From: Chloroflexota bacterium
GTDB taxonomy: Bacteria > Chloroflexota > Dehalococcoidia > UBA2979
Length of the DNA stretch: 30,677 nt
Direction: 5' to 3'
Assembly (NCBI GenBank): GCA_016875695.1
Contig: VGPB01000001.1
Span: 1 to 30,677 of the forward strand
Shown here: positions 14,823-22,979 of the stretch, piece after piece
Layout of the letters: each line of letters opens with the position of its first letter
Position numbering within the stretch: the stretch's first letter is position 1
Notes under the pieces: generated by a model
Seen by the model: the letters and a program-made list of their open reading frames with translations, nothing else
Told to the model about the DNA's origin: nothing
Database searches by the model: none
Translations under genes and position numbers: made by a program

Positions 14823-15683
14823 CTATCTCCGCGGCGCGTACTCGAAGAAGCCGCGGCCGCTCTTGCGGCCCAGCCAGCCCGCCGCGACGTAGCGACGCAG
14901 CAGCCCCGACGGCCGGTACTTGTCGCCCAGCTCCGCGTGCAGCACCTCGGCGATCGCGAGCACGGTGTCGAGGCCGATCAGGTCCGCGAGCGCCAGCGGG
15001 CCCATGGGGTGGTTGAGGCCGACGCGCACCGCGCCGTCGAGCTCGTCCGGCGTCGCGAGTCCTTCCTGCAGCACGAAGCAGGCCTCGTTCAGGAACGGGA
15101 TCAGCAGCCGGTTCACCACGAAGCCCGGGCTGTCCTGCGCCGCGACCACGGTCTTGCCCATGCGCTGTGCGACCGCGCGCACCGTCGCGGCCGTCGCCTC
15201 GTCCGTCTGCGTACCCACCACCAGCTCGACGAGCGCCATCGCCGGCGCGGGGTTCATGAAGTGCATGCCTGCGACGCGCTGCGGCCGCCGGCACGCCGCC
15301 GCCAGCTGCGTGATCGACAGCGACGACGTGTTGCTCGCGAGCACCGCGTCGTCGCGCAGCACCGCCTCGACGTCCGCGAGCACGCGCAGCTTGAGCGCGA
15401 GCGCCTCAGGCACCGCCTCGACCACGAGGTCGGCGTCCGCCAGCGCCGAGACGTCGGCGACCGGCCGCACCGCCTCGACGGTACGCGTGCGGTCCGCCTC
15501 TGCCAGCTGGCCGCGCGCGACCTGGCGGTCCAGCGCCACTGCTATGGCGTCGCGCCCCGCCTCAGCGAGGCCGGGCGCCGCGTCGAGCAGCGCGACGGAG
15601 TAGCCCGCAGCCGCCGCCACCTGCGCGATGCCACGCCCCATCTGCCCCGCGCCTACCACCCCGATCGTGCGTACCTCGCCCAC
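14823..15683 (-). CDS. 3-hydroxyacyl-CoA dehydrogenase (NAD-dependent)
   Basis: 286 residues. N-terminal Rossmann fold with VVGAGQMGRGIAQVAAAAGY, then the substrate side with SNTSSLSITQLA and MHFMNPAPAMALVE (catalytic His), and a C-terminal helical dimer domain with DSPGFVVNRLLIPFLNEA and GLNHPMGPLALADLIGLD. It oxidises L-3-hydroxyacyl-CoA to 3-ketoacyl-CoA in beta-oxidation or butanoate metabolism, like FadB2/Hbd. GTG 15683 is chosen for GGAGGAGG just upstream and because the Rossmann motif starts a few residues later. It is the first gene right of the tRNA remnant and has core-genome composition. Confidence 0.95.
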   Translation of the reverse strand: MGEVRTIGVVGAGQMGRGIAQVAAAAGYSVALLDAAPGLAEAGRDAIAVALDRQVARGQLAEADRTRTVEAVRPVADVSALADADLVVEAVPEALALKLRVLADVEAVLRDDAVLASNTSSLSITQLAAACRRPQRVAGMHFMNPAPAMALVELVVGTQTDEATAATVRAVAQRMGKTVVAAQDSPGFVVNRLLIPFLNEACFVLQEGLATPDELDGAVRVGLNHPMGPLALADLIGLDTVLAIAEVLHAELGDKYRPSGLLRRYVAAGWLGRKSGRGFFEYAPRR

Positions 15684-15756
15684 CGCGACCTCCTCCGCCG
15701 AACGCCGCGCGCAGCATACCTGCGCGGCGTGCACGGCGCGGCGGCGCCAAAAGAGG

Positions 15757-16694
15757 CTACTCGAAAGTCGCGATGGCAAACGTCACCGCGAACGAGCGGC
15801 ACCAGATCACCGCGCTGCGGAACCCGAGGTGTCCACGCCAGCCGGCAGCTCGTAGTTCACGTTGCCCTGCGTCGCCTTGATCATGCTGAGATTGAGCGCA
15901 CCGCTCACGCCGACGTCCCCGGCAGCGTCCGGCGTCAGGTACACGAACAGGTCCGGGCCGTTGCGCACCGCGTAATCCTCGAAGCGCAGCAGTGCGCGGC
16001 CGTCCGGGCCGCGTAGCAGGCGCACGCTGTCGGACCCGAAGTGGAACGCGTCCGTGCCCTTGAGCAGCCCCTGCCGCAACACGACGCCCGCGCCGCCCGC
16101 TGCGGCCGTCGCGCCGCCCGCGGCCGAGGGGGCGCTCGCCGCCACCACGAAGTCGAGCTGCTCGTCCAGCGTGCGCCCCTCGTCGATGAGCGGGCGCAGC
16201 AGCCAGACCGACAGCGCCCCCGTGGCCACCAGCGCGCCGCCCGCAGGCACGCCGCCCGCAGCCCACCACTGCGGGTGGCGGGCCTGCGCGAGCTGTGCGA
16301 TGCGCGCGTCGGACGACCGCACGATGAACACCGCCGCCCCAGCGAGCGCGAGCAGCGCGGCAGGCGGCACCGCGAGCGGCGGCGCGAGCAGCAGCGCGCA
16401 CGCCATGGCCGCGGCGGCGACGCCATAGCGCAGCACGGCAAGGTCGAGGCGCCGTGCCGCGAGCATCGCCACGGCCGCCGCAAGCAGCCCGAGCTCGACG
16501 AGTCGCTGCCGCGCGCGGGCATCGAGCTCGAGCAGGCGCACCGGACCTTCGTCCACGAAGTCCGTCAGCTCGCGCGAGGCGAGCGACCAGGCGCCGGCCG
16601 CCGCTAGCAGGCCGCACGCGCCCCACCACGCCACCCGCTCGACGGTGCGCGCGCGCCCGCGCATCGAGCTGTGTTGCCGCATGGCACCCTCCAT
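15757..16694 (-). pseudogene. DM13-domain membrane protein, frameshifted near its C-terminus
   Basis: Four hydrophobic segments in the first ~170 residues are followed by a DM13 domain (VVLRQGLLKGTDAFHFGSDS; LRFEDYAVRNGPDLFVYL). DM13 domains are predicted redox/electron-transfer modules with a conserved Cys near their end. In the open frame the protein stops at 15807 after DTSGSAAR, but the next frame continues with the missing DM13 tail FRSAVIWCRSFAVTFA to a TAG at 15757. Adding one T (GGTTTCC instead of GGTTCC, near 15820) restores GVDTSGFRSAVIWC. Either a real single-base deletion or a sequencing error. ATG 16694 is one of several possible starts. Confidence 0.8.
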
Positions 16695-16870
16695 TGCGAC
16701 TCGCCCTGGAGACGTTACGTCCCGAAGCGGGTGCAGCGATGCCCGTGCGGCGCGCGATCGATCGGTTCACGCTCGCCCTCTCGTCGAGCCCTACCCAAGG
16801 CTGCGGCGTGAAGGGAGCAAGCCGAGCGTAACGACCTGAGCCGCCCGTCACGGCAACTGACCTTGTCATC

Positions 16871-16882
16871 GAACAAGTGTTC
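16871..16882. promoter_or_regulatory. LexA (SOS) box GAACAAGTGTTC
   Basis: Perfect GAAC-N4-GTTC, the Gram-positive/actinobacterial type of LexA operator, with C before GAAC. It lies 37 bp upstream of the imuB start, so the mutasome operon should be repressed by LexA and induced by DNA damage. Confidence 0.85.
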
Positions 16883-16919
16883 TGGTACCATGCCCGTTGC
16901 CCTTTGGCGGGGGTACACC

Positions 16920-18143
16920 ATGGCTCCAGCGCTGCCCGTCGCCTGCCTGCTCGTCCCTTCGCTCGCGCTCTCGGTGGCGCTGGCCGAGCGGACGCAGCTC
17001 GCCACGCGGCCGGTCGTGCTCGTCGACGCAGAGCGCGTGCGTGTGCTCGATTGCACGCCCACCGCCGCGCGCGCCGGCGTGCGCGGCGGGCAGCCGCTGC
17101 GCGAAGCCGTCGCGCTCTGCCCCGCGCTCTTCGTGCTGGAGGAGCGCCCCGCGCGCACTGCTCAGGCCGCCGAGGCGCTGGTCGAAGCGCTCGGCGGCCT
17201 GAGCCCGCTCGTGGAGGCGGCAGCCCCCGGCGAGGCGTACGCCGACCTGCGCGGGCTCGACGGGCTGTACCCCGAGCGCGCGCAACTCGCCGAGGCGATC
17301 CTTGCGGCCGCGTGCGTGGCGGGCCCCGCCCCCTCGGCCGCGCTGAGCCCACGGCTGGGCTTGGCCGACACGCGCTTCGCGGCGCACGCCGCCGCGCGCT
17401 GCGCTATGCCGAGCGCGGCGCTCGCCGTGGAGCCCGGCACGGCCGCCGCGTTCCTCGCGCCGCTGCCAGCGGCGTGGCTGCCGCTGAACGCGGACGCGCT
17501 GGACCGGCTACGGCTGTTCGGCATCACGACCATCGGCGGCTTTGCCGCGCTGCCCGCGCACGCGGTGCAGGCGCAATTCGGCGCGCCGGGCTGGCGCGCC
17601 TGGCGCGCCGCGCACGGCGACGACCCCACGCCGCTGCGCCCGCGGCCGCCGGCCCTCGAGCGCGTCGTCGAGCGCGCGCAGAGCGAGCCGCCGCTCGTCA
17701 GCCGCGAGGCGGTGACACTGACGATGGAGCAGCTGCTGCTGCGCGCGCTGCGCCATCCGCGCGCGCACCGCCGCGTAGTGCGCGCCGTCAACCTGCGCGC
17801 GACGAGCGCGGACGACCGGCTGTGGGAGCGCACGCAGGTGCTGCGCGAACCGACCGGCGATCGCATGCGGCTGTGGCATGCGATCCGTCCGCAACTCGAA
17901 CACGCCGAGTACCCCGGGCCGATCGCCGCGCTCACCATCGAGCTCGGCGGGCTCACCGCGGAGCGCGGACGCCAGTCGAGCCTGTTCGATGCCGCGCGCG
18001 TGCGCCGCCGCGAGCAGATGAACGACATGGTGCGGCACTTGAAGGTGCGCTACGGGCTGTCCCCGCTCGCGCGCATGGTGGAGGTGGAACCATGGTCTCG
18101 CATCCCGGAACGGCGCTGGGCGCTCATGGACTACGACCCCTAG
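16920..18143 (+). CDS. imuB: ImuB-like catalytically inactive Y-family polymerase homologue
   Basis: 407 residues with Y-family order: palm/fingers region (LPVACLLVPSLALSVALAER... ARAGVRGGQPL), helix-hairpin-helix (DRLRLFGITTIGGFAALPA) and little-finger region. The metal-binding Asp/Glu of active DinB-type enzymes are absent (L-V-P-S-L-A-L replaces D-x-D-x-F-F), as in ImuB. A beta-clamp motif QSSLFD is at 352-357. ImuB recruits DnaE2 to the clamp for damage-induced mutagenesis. ATG 16920 follows GGCGGGGG. The gene overlaps the DUF6504 gene and is followed by dnaE2; no imuA is present. Confidence 0.92.
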   Translation: MAPALPVACLLVPSLALSVALAERTQLATRPVVLVDAERVRVLDCTPTAARAGVRGGQPLREAVALCPALFVLEERPARTAQAAEALVEALGGLSPLVEAAAPGEAYADLRGLDGLYPERAQLAEAILAAACVAGPAPSAALSPRLGLADTRFAAHAAARCAMPSAALAVEPGTAAAFLAPLPAAWLPLNADALDRLRLFGITTIGGFAALPAHAVQAQFGAPGWRAWRAAHGDDPTPLRPRPPALERVVERAQSEPPLVSREAVTLTMEQLLLRALRHPRAHRRVVRAVNLRATSADDRLWERTQVLREPTGDRMRLWHAIRPQLEHAEYPGPIAALTIELGGLTAERGRQSSLFDAARVRRREQMNDMVRHLKVRYGLSPLARMVEVEPWSRIPERRWALMDYDP

Positions 18144-18415
18144 GCCTGCCGCGCGCCATCGGCGTGACCGTCGACGACCTCGGCCTGCCGCGCACAGTCG
18201 CGCGCTCCGCGCGCGGTGCGACCGCTGCGCACGCACAGCCGCCGGTCGCCGTCGCGCAGATCGTCGAAGTGTGGCGTGTCGCCGAGGCGTGGTGGCGCGA
18301 GGCGCCACTCGCGCGCACCTACGTCAGCGTGCTGCTCACCGACGATCGCCTGCTCACGCTCTTCCACGACGATACACAGGCACCCGCCGACGGCTGGTTC
18401 GAACAGCGGTACTAG
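18092..18415 (+). CDS. DUF6504-like small protein of the mutasome operon
   Basis: 107 residues. The C-terminal half has an aromatic-rich pattern VWRVAEAWWREAPLARTYVS...RLLTLFHD...GWFEQRY that fits DUF6504, small proteins encoded between imuB and dnaE2 in many high-GC bacteria. The function is not established; the location suggests an accessory role in translesion synthesis. It overlaps the end of imuB by 52 nt in another frame; ATG 18092 has a strong GGAGGTGG site at 18080-18087 inside imuB. dnaE2 starts 5 nt after its stop. Confidence 0.85.
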   Translation: MVSHPGTALGAHGLRPLGLPRAIGVTVDDLGLPRTVARSARGATAAHAQPPVAVAQIVEVWRVAEAWWREAPLARTYVSVLLTDDRLLTLFHDDTQAPADGWFEQRY

Positions 18416-18419
18416 CACG

Positions 18420-21400
18420 ATGCCACCCGCCGGCGCCACGCCGCCGCGCTGGTCCTGGCAGCGCTTCGAGACAAAGCGCAACGACCAGGAGGCCGCGCTC
18501 GCGCCGGACACGCCGCGCTCGCGCGCCGGTCGCGCGCCACGGCCGGCGAGCGACACCGCTGCCCCGTCCGCCCACCTCGATGGAGTGCCGTACGTCGAGC
18601 TGCACGCGCACAGCAACTACTCGCTGCTGGAAGGCGCCTCGCACCCGAGCGAGCTCATCGCCCAGGCGCTCGCGCAGGGCCATCGCGCGCTCGCGCTCAC
18701 CGATCACGACGGCATGTTCGGCGCGATGGAGTTCGCGCGCGCGGCCGTCGAGGCCGGCCTGCAGCCGATCACCGGCCTCGAGGTCACGATCGCGGAAGAT
18801 GACGGCACGCGCTCGCACCTCACGCTGCTCGCGGAGACGCGCGCGGGCTACGCGCAGCTCTGCCGGCTCGCCAGCCTCGCGTTTGGCCTCGGCGAGGACG
18901 ACCCCGCGCGCAAGGAGCTGCGCCGACTCGATCCCTGCGTGCCGCTCGCTGCGCTGCCGCGTCACGCCACGGGCGTCATCGCACTCACCGGCTGCCGCCA
19001 GGGCCGCCTCGCGCAGCTGCTCGACGCCGGGCGCGGCGCCGAGGCCGAGCGCACGCTCCGCCGGTACGTCCAGTGGTACGGGCCTGACCAGGTGTTCGTC
19101 GAGCTCGTCGACAACTATGTCTTCGGCGACCGCCCGCGCAACATGGCGCTCGTGCGCCTCGCAGAGCACGCCGGCGTGCCGGTGGTCGGCACCGGCGACG
19201 TGCACTACCACGAGCCTGGCCGCCACCGACTGCAGGACGTGCTGGTCGCGATCCGCCACCGCAAGACCCTGGACGACGCGCACCGCGAGCGCCGCGCGAA
19301 CGGCGAATGCTACCTGCGCAGCCCGCACGAGCAGGCACGCCGCTTCGCGCAGTACCACCCGGACGCCGCCGCGAACGCCGTGCGCATCGCGCGCCGCTGC
19401 ACGTTCGACCTGACGGCGGACCTCGGCTACCAGCTGCCGTCGCCGCCCGTGCCGGACGGCAGCACGCCACTTGCCCAGCTCGAACGCATCTGCCAGGAGC
19501 GCATTGGCCGCAAGTACGTGCAGTCACGCGAGCGCGCGCAGGCCGAGCAGCGCCTCGCCGAGGAGCTGCGCCTCGTCGCGCTGCACGACCTCGCCGGCTT
19601 CTTCCTCGTCTACTTCGAGGTCATGCAGCTCGCCGAGGAGGTGGCGCGCGAGGTGCGCGGCCCCAGCCGGGCGCGCTCCGTCACCGAGCTCCCACCTGGG
19701 CGCGGACGCGGCTCCTCGGTCTCCTCCATCATCTGCTACCTGATCGGCCTCTCGCACATCGACCCCGTGCGCAACAACCTGTTCATCCGCCGCTTTCTGA
19801 ACGAGGAGCTGTACTCGCTCCCCGACATCGACCTCGACTTCCCGCGCGACATCCGCGAGCGGCTCATCGAGCGCGTCTACGAGCGCTGGGGTAAGGACCA
19901 CGCCGCGCTCGTGGCGATCTTCCCCACGTATCGCGCGCGCAGCGCGATCCGCGACGTCGGTAAGGCGCTCGGCCTGCCCGCCGCGGAGCTCGACCGCCTC
20001 GCCAGGCGCGCCGGCCCGTACGTCGAGGCGAGCGCAGTCGCCGAGGAGCTCGCGCGCGCGCCGGACGCCGCCACCCACGCCGAGGCACGCGGCTGGCAGC
20101 AGCTTGCCACCATCTCTTCGGCGCTCGCCGGCTTCCCGCGCCACATGTCGCAGCACGTCGGCGGGATGGTGATCTCCTCGAAGCCGCTCATCGACTGCGT
20201 GCCCTGCCAGCCGGCGGCGTGGCCCAATCGCTACCTGTGCCACTGGGACAAGGACAGCATCGACGACGCGCGCATGGTGAAGATCGACTTCCTCGCGCTC
20301 GGCATGCTCTCCGCCGTCGAGGAATGCGTCGACCTCATCGAGCAGCATCGCGGCCGCGTCGTCGACCTCTCGCGCATCCCGTTCGACGACCAGGCGGTGT
20401 ACGACGCGATCTGCAAGGGGGACACCGTCGGCGTGTTCCAGATCGAATCGCGCGCGCAGGTCGCGATGCTCCCGCGCACGCAACCGCGCACGCTCGACGA
20501 CCTGACGGTGCAAGTCTCGATCGTACGGCCCGGGCCGATCGTCGGCGGCGCGGTCAACCCGTACGTGCGCCGCCGCGAGCGCCTGCGCCGCGACCCCCTG
20601 TACCGGCCGGAGATGCCGCACCACAGCGTTGCCGATGTGCTCGCGGAAACGCTGGGTGTGGTCATCTTCCAGGAGCAGGTGCTGCAGGTGTGCGAGCAGA
20701 TGGGCGGCTTCACCCCCGGCGATGCCGACACGTTCCGCCGCGCGATGAGCCGCCGCCGCTCGCACGAGGCGATAGAGGCGTACCGCGAGCGCTTCATGCG
20801 CGGCGCCGCGGACCGCGACGTGCCCGTCACCGTAGCCGCGCGCATGTTCGAGACGCTGCTGGGCTTCGCCGAGTTCGGCTTCCCGAAGTCGCACGGCGCA
20901 GCGTTCGGGCTGCTCGCGTACCAGTCCACGTGGCTGCGTTGCTACTTCGCGCCAGAGTTCACCTGCGCACTCTTCAACGCGCAGCCGATGGGCTTCTACC
21001 CGCCACACGTGCTCACCGGGGACGCGCAGCGCCACGGCGTGGAGGTACGCCGCCCCGACGTGAACGCGAGCGCCGCCGACTGCACGGTCGAGGGCCACGC
21101 CGTGCGCGTCGGCCTGTGCTACGTGCAGCACGTTGGCGAGGCCGGCGGCCGCCGCATCGAGGAGGAGCGCCGCCGCGCCGGCCCCTACCGCTCGCTGTTC
21201 GACCTCACGCAGCGCACCGGCTTGCCGCGTCGAGCCATCGAGGCGCTGATCCAGGTCGGCGCGTTCGATGCGTTTGGCCTCAACCGTCGCGAGCTGCTCT
21301 GGCAGCTGGGACTGTTCTCAGGCGGCATGCAGCGCTCCGTGCTGCGCGTGCCGCAAGCCCGCCAGCTGCGCATGGACCTCGCGACCGCGCAGGACGAGGT

Positions 21401-21836
21401 CGCGCTCCCCGACTTCACGACGTACGAGCGCATGGCCGCCGACTACGCGCTGCTGCACTTGTCGCCGGACGCGCACCCGATGCAGTTCCTGCGCCCCGCG
21501 CTCGGCGAGGGTGTGCTGTCGAGCCGGCACCTGCAGGGGATCGCGGGCCGCCACACGGTGGAGGTCGCGGGCCTCGTCGTGTGCCGGCAGCGCCCGCTCA
21601 CCGCGCGCGGCATCGTGTTCCTGCTGCTGGAGGATGAGCACGGCATGGTCAATGTGCTGGTCAGCCGCGAGCTCGGCGAGCAGGAGCGCGAGGTCGTGCA
21701 CCTCGCGCCGTTCGTCGTCGCGCGCGGCGAGCTTGCGGTGCGCGCCGGCGAGCAGCGCACGCTCGTCGCCACCGCGCTGCGCGAGCTGCTCCCCGCCGAC
21801 GCGCTCGCGATGCCCCGCGGCAAGAGCTGGGCGTAG
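18420..21836 (+). CDS. dnaE2: Error-prone DNA polymerase III alpha subunit DnaE2
   Basis: 1138 residues, usual for DnaE2. A short Pro/Arg-rich leader is followed by the PHP domain (about 57-300, VELHAHSNYSLLEG; ALTDHDGMFG), the polymerase palm with catalytic D469 and D471 in PDIDLDFPRDIRERL, fingers, a helix-hairpin-helix region and a C-terminal OB fold (VEVAGLVVCRQRP). It acts with ImuB at the clamp for translesion synthesis and induced mutagenesis. Start ATG 18420 is 5 nt after the DUF6504 stop. A 127-bp part (18549-18675) recurs at the left window edge. Confidence 0.97.
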   Translation: MPPAGATPPRWSWQRFETKRNDQEAALAPDTPRSRAGRAPRPASDTAAPSAHLDGVPYVELHAHSNYSLLEGASHPSELIAQALAQGHRALALTDHDGMFGAMEFARAAVEAGLQPITGLEVTIAEDDGTRSHLTLLAETRAGYAQLCRLASLAFGLGEDDPARKELRRLDPCVPLAALPRHATGVIALTGCRQGRLAQLLDAGRGAEAERTLRRYVQWYGPDQVFVELVDNYVFGDRPRNMALVRLAEHAGVPVVGTGDVHYHEPGRHRLQDVLVAIRHRKTLDDAHRERRANGECYLRSPHEQARRFAQYHPDAAANAVRIARRCTFDLTADLGYQLPSPPVPDGSTPLAQLERICQERIGRKYVQSRERAQAEQRLAEELRLVALHDLAGFFLVYFEVMQLAEEVAREVRGPSRARSVTELPPGRGRGSSVSSIICYLIGLSHIDPVRNNLFIRRFLNEELYSLPDIDLDFPRDIRERLIERVYERWGKDHAALVAIFPTYRARSAIRDVGKALGLPAAELDRLARRAGPYVEASAVAEELARAPDAATHAEARGWQQLATISSALAGFPRHMSQHVGGMVISSKPLIDCVPCQPAAWPNRYLCHWDKDSIDDARMVKIDFLALGMLSAVEECVDLIEQHRGRVVDLSRIPFDDQAVYDAICKGDTVGVFQIESRAQVAMLPRTQPRTLDDLTVQVSIVRPGPIVGGAVNPYVRRRERLRRDPLYRPEMPHHSVADVLAETLGVVIFQEQVLQVCEQMGGFTPGDADTFRRAMSRRRSHEAIEAYRERFMRGAADRDVPVTVAARMFETLLGFAEFGFPKSHGAAFGLLAYQSTWLRCYFAPEFTCALFNAQPMGFYPPHVLTGDAQRHGVEVRRPDVNASAADCTVEGHAVRVGLCYVQHVGEAGGRRIEEERRRAGPYRSLFDLTQRTGLPRRAIEALIQVGAFDAFGLNRRELLWQLGLFSGGMQRSVLRVPQARQLRMDLATAQDEVALPDFTTYERMAADYALLHLSPDAHPMQFLRPALGEGVLSSRHLQGIAGRHTVEVAGLVVCRQRPLTARGIVFLLLEDEHGMVNVLVSRELGEQEREVVHLAPFVVARGELAVRAGEQRTLVATALRELLPADALAMPRGKSWA

Positions 21837-21844
21837 CCGCGGGC

Positions 21845-22566
21845 TTATGACGCGTTGAGGCTACGCAACGCGTCGACGACGCGCGCGCGCCGGCCTTCGC
21901 CCGCTGTTCGATGTCCGCGGCGAGGCTCGAAACCGCGCTCGCGCTGAGGTTGGCGGCCGTGCCCTTGAGCGTGTGCGCGGCCGCGCGCTGGCCGTCAGCG
22001 CTCCCTTCGGCGATCGCCGTGTGCAGGTCCGCGAGCCACGCCCCGGCCATCGCCGCGAACACCGCCGCGAACACCGCCGCGACCGGCGGCTCGCCCTCCG
22101 CAGGCTCGAGCAGGCCAAGCTCGCGCAACAGTTCGACATCTAGGACGGCCACCACCCCTTCGAGTGCTGCGCTCGCGCTCGGCGCGGGGACTAACGCGAC
22201 GACGCTGTGCGCGAGCGCCGCCGCGAGGTTTCCCAGGCGGATCGGCTTCGCGAGGTACCCGTCCATCCCGGCATCGAGGCGGCGCTCGCGGTCGCCGGCC
22301 ATCGAGTTGGCGGTGACGGCGATCACCGGCACGCGGTGCTCGGGATGGCGGCGGCGCAGCTCGGCGGTGGCCGCGTAGCCGTCCAGCTCCGGCATCATGC
22401 AGTCCATGAGCACCGCCGCGAAGCGCTCCGGGGCGAACGCGGCCAGCGCCTGCGACCCGTCCGCGACCCCGACCGCGTCGTAGCCCAGCCGCTTCAGCAT
22501 CTCCACGCAGACCCGCCGGTTGACCGCGTCGTCCTCCGTGACGAGCACCAGCGGACGCGCGCCCAC
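21845..22566 (-). CDS. Receiver-HPt phosphorelay protein, probable frameshift near C-terminus
   Basis: The N-terminal receiver has PLVLVTEDDAVNRRV and the phospho-acceptor Asp in VLMDCMMPELDGYAA, with Lys in GYLAKPI. It is joined to a histidine phosphotransfer domain with the phospho-His in AAHTLKGTAANL. This receiver-HPt pair usually forms the end of a hybrid sensor kinase, but no kinase is upstream. Near 21880 the frame seems to shift by one missing base: the next frame ends ALRSLNAS-stop at 21845, whereas the open frame runs about 180 nt into antisense dnaE2. GTG 22566 is a guess with GAGGGCGGG before it. It is convergent with dnaE2. Confidence 0.75.
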
Positions 22567-22721
22567 CCCGCCCTCGTCATGCCCTGCATCGCCAGCCCCC
22601 GTTCGCCGCTGGTTTCCCGCGTCGATCGTTGGCACCCACGCGGGCGCGCTGCTGCCTGCGCTGCGTGCCGTCAGCGGATCGTCGGCGGGCCGCGGCGCGT
22701 GCCCTCCACTACACTCGAGGC

Positions 22722-22907
22722 ATGCGCGACGACGATGGCTGGGCGGCCTCGACGGAGGGCGTCTCGCCCCCGACCTCACCGAAGAAGCGGGCTACGCCGG
22801 CTGGGAGCCCGCCCCGGCGCGACGGCTGGGCGCTCGCGCTGCGGCTCACTGCGGGCGTGCTACTCATCGCGATCGCAGGCGGGGCGCTGCTCGCGCTCGC
22901 CCGCTAG
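22722..22907 (+). CDS. 61-residue single-pass membrane protein
   Basis: An N-terminal polar, Pro/Arg-rich half is followed by one membrane helix (about residues 40-59, ALRLTAGVLLIAIAGGALLA). Composition and codon use match the neighbours. The ribosome site is weak (CGAGGC). It ends 7 nt before a perfect 58-bp palindrome that would terminate transcription. Unknown function; it could also be a chance open frame. Confidence 0.5.
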   Translation: MRDDDGWAASTEGVSPPTSPKKRATPAGSPPRRDGWALALRLTAGVLLIAIAGGALLALAR

Positions 22908-22914
22908 CACCGCC

Positions 22915-22972
22915 CCACGCGCACACACGACGAGGGGGCCCCGCGGGGCCCCCTCGTCGTGTGTGCGCGTGG
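22915..22972. terminator. 58-bp perfect palindrome between convergent genes
   Basis: Arms of 28 nt (22915-22942 and 22945-22972) are exact reverse complements, with GC at the centre. The transcript would form a very stable, GC-rich hairpin. It sits 7 bp after each of two convergent stop codons (22907 and 22980), so a bidirectional terminator is the natural reading. There is no U-tract on either side. Confidence 0.8.
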
Positions 22973-22979
22973 TCGCTGG

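Noticed and set aside
14763..16016. A 417-residue rightward open frame over the 3-hydroxyacyl-CoA dehydrogenase
   Set aside because: It is an Arg/His-rich antisense shadow, common in very GC-rich genes, while the leftward frame has full dehydrogenase motifs.
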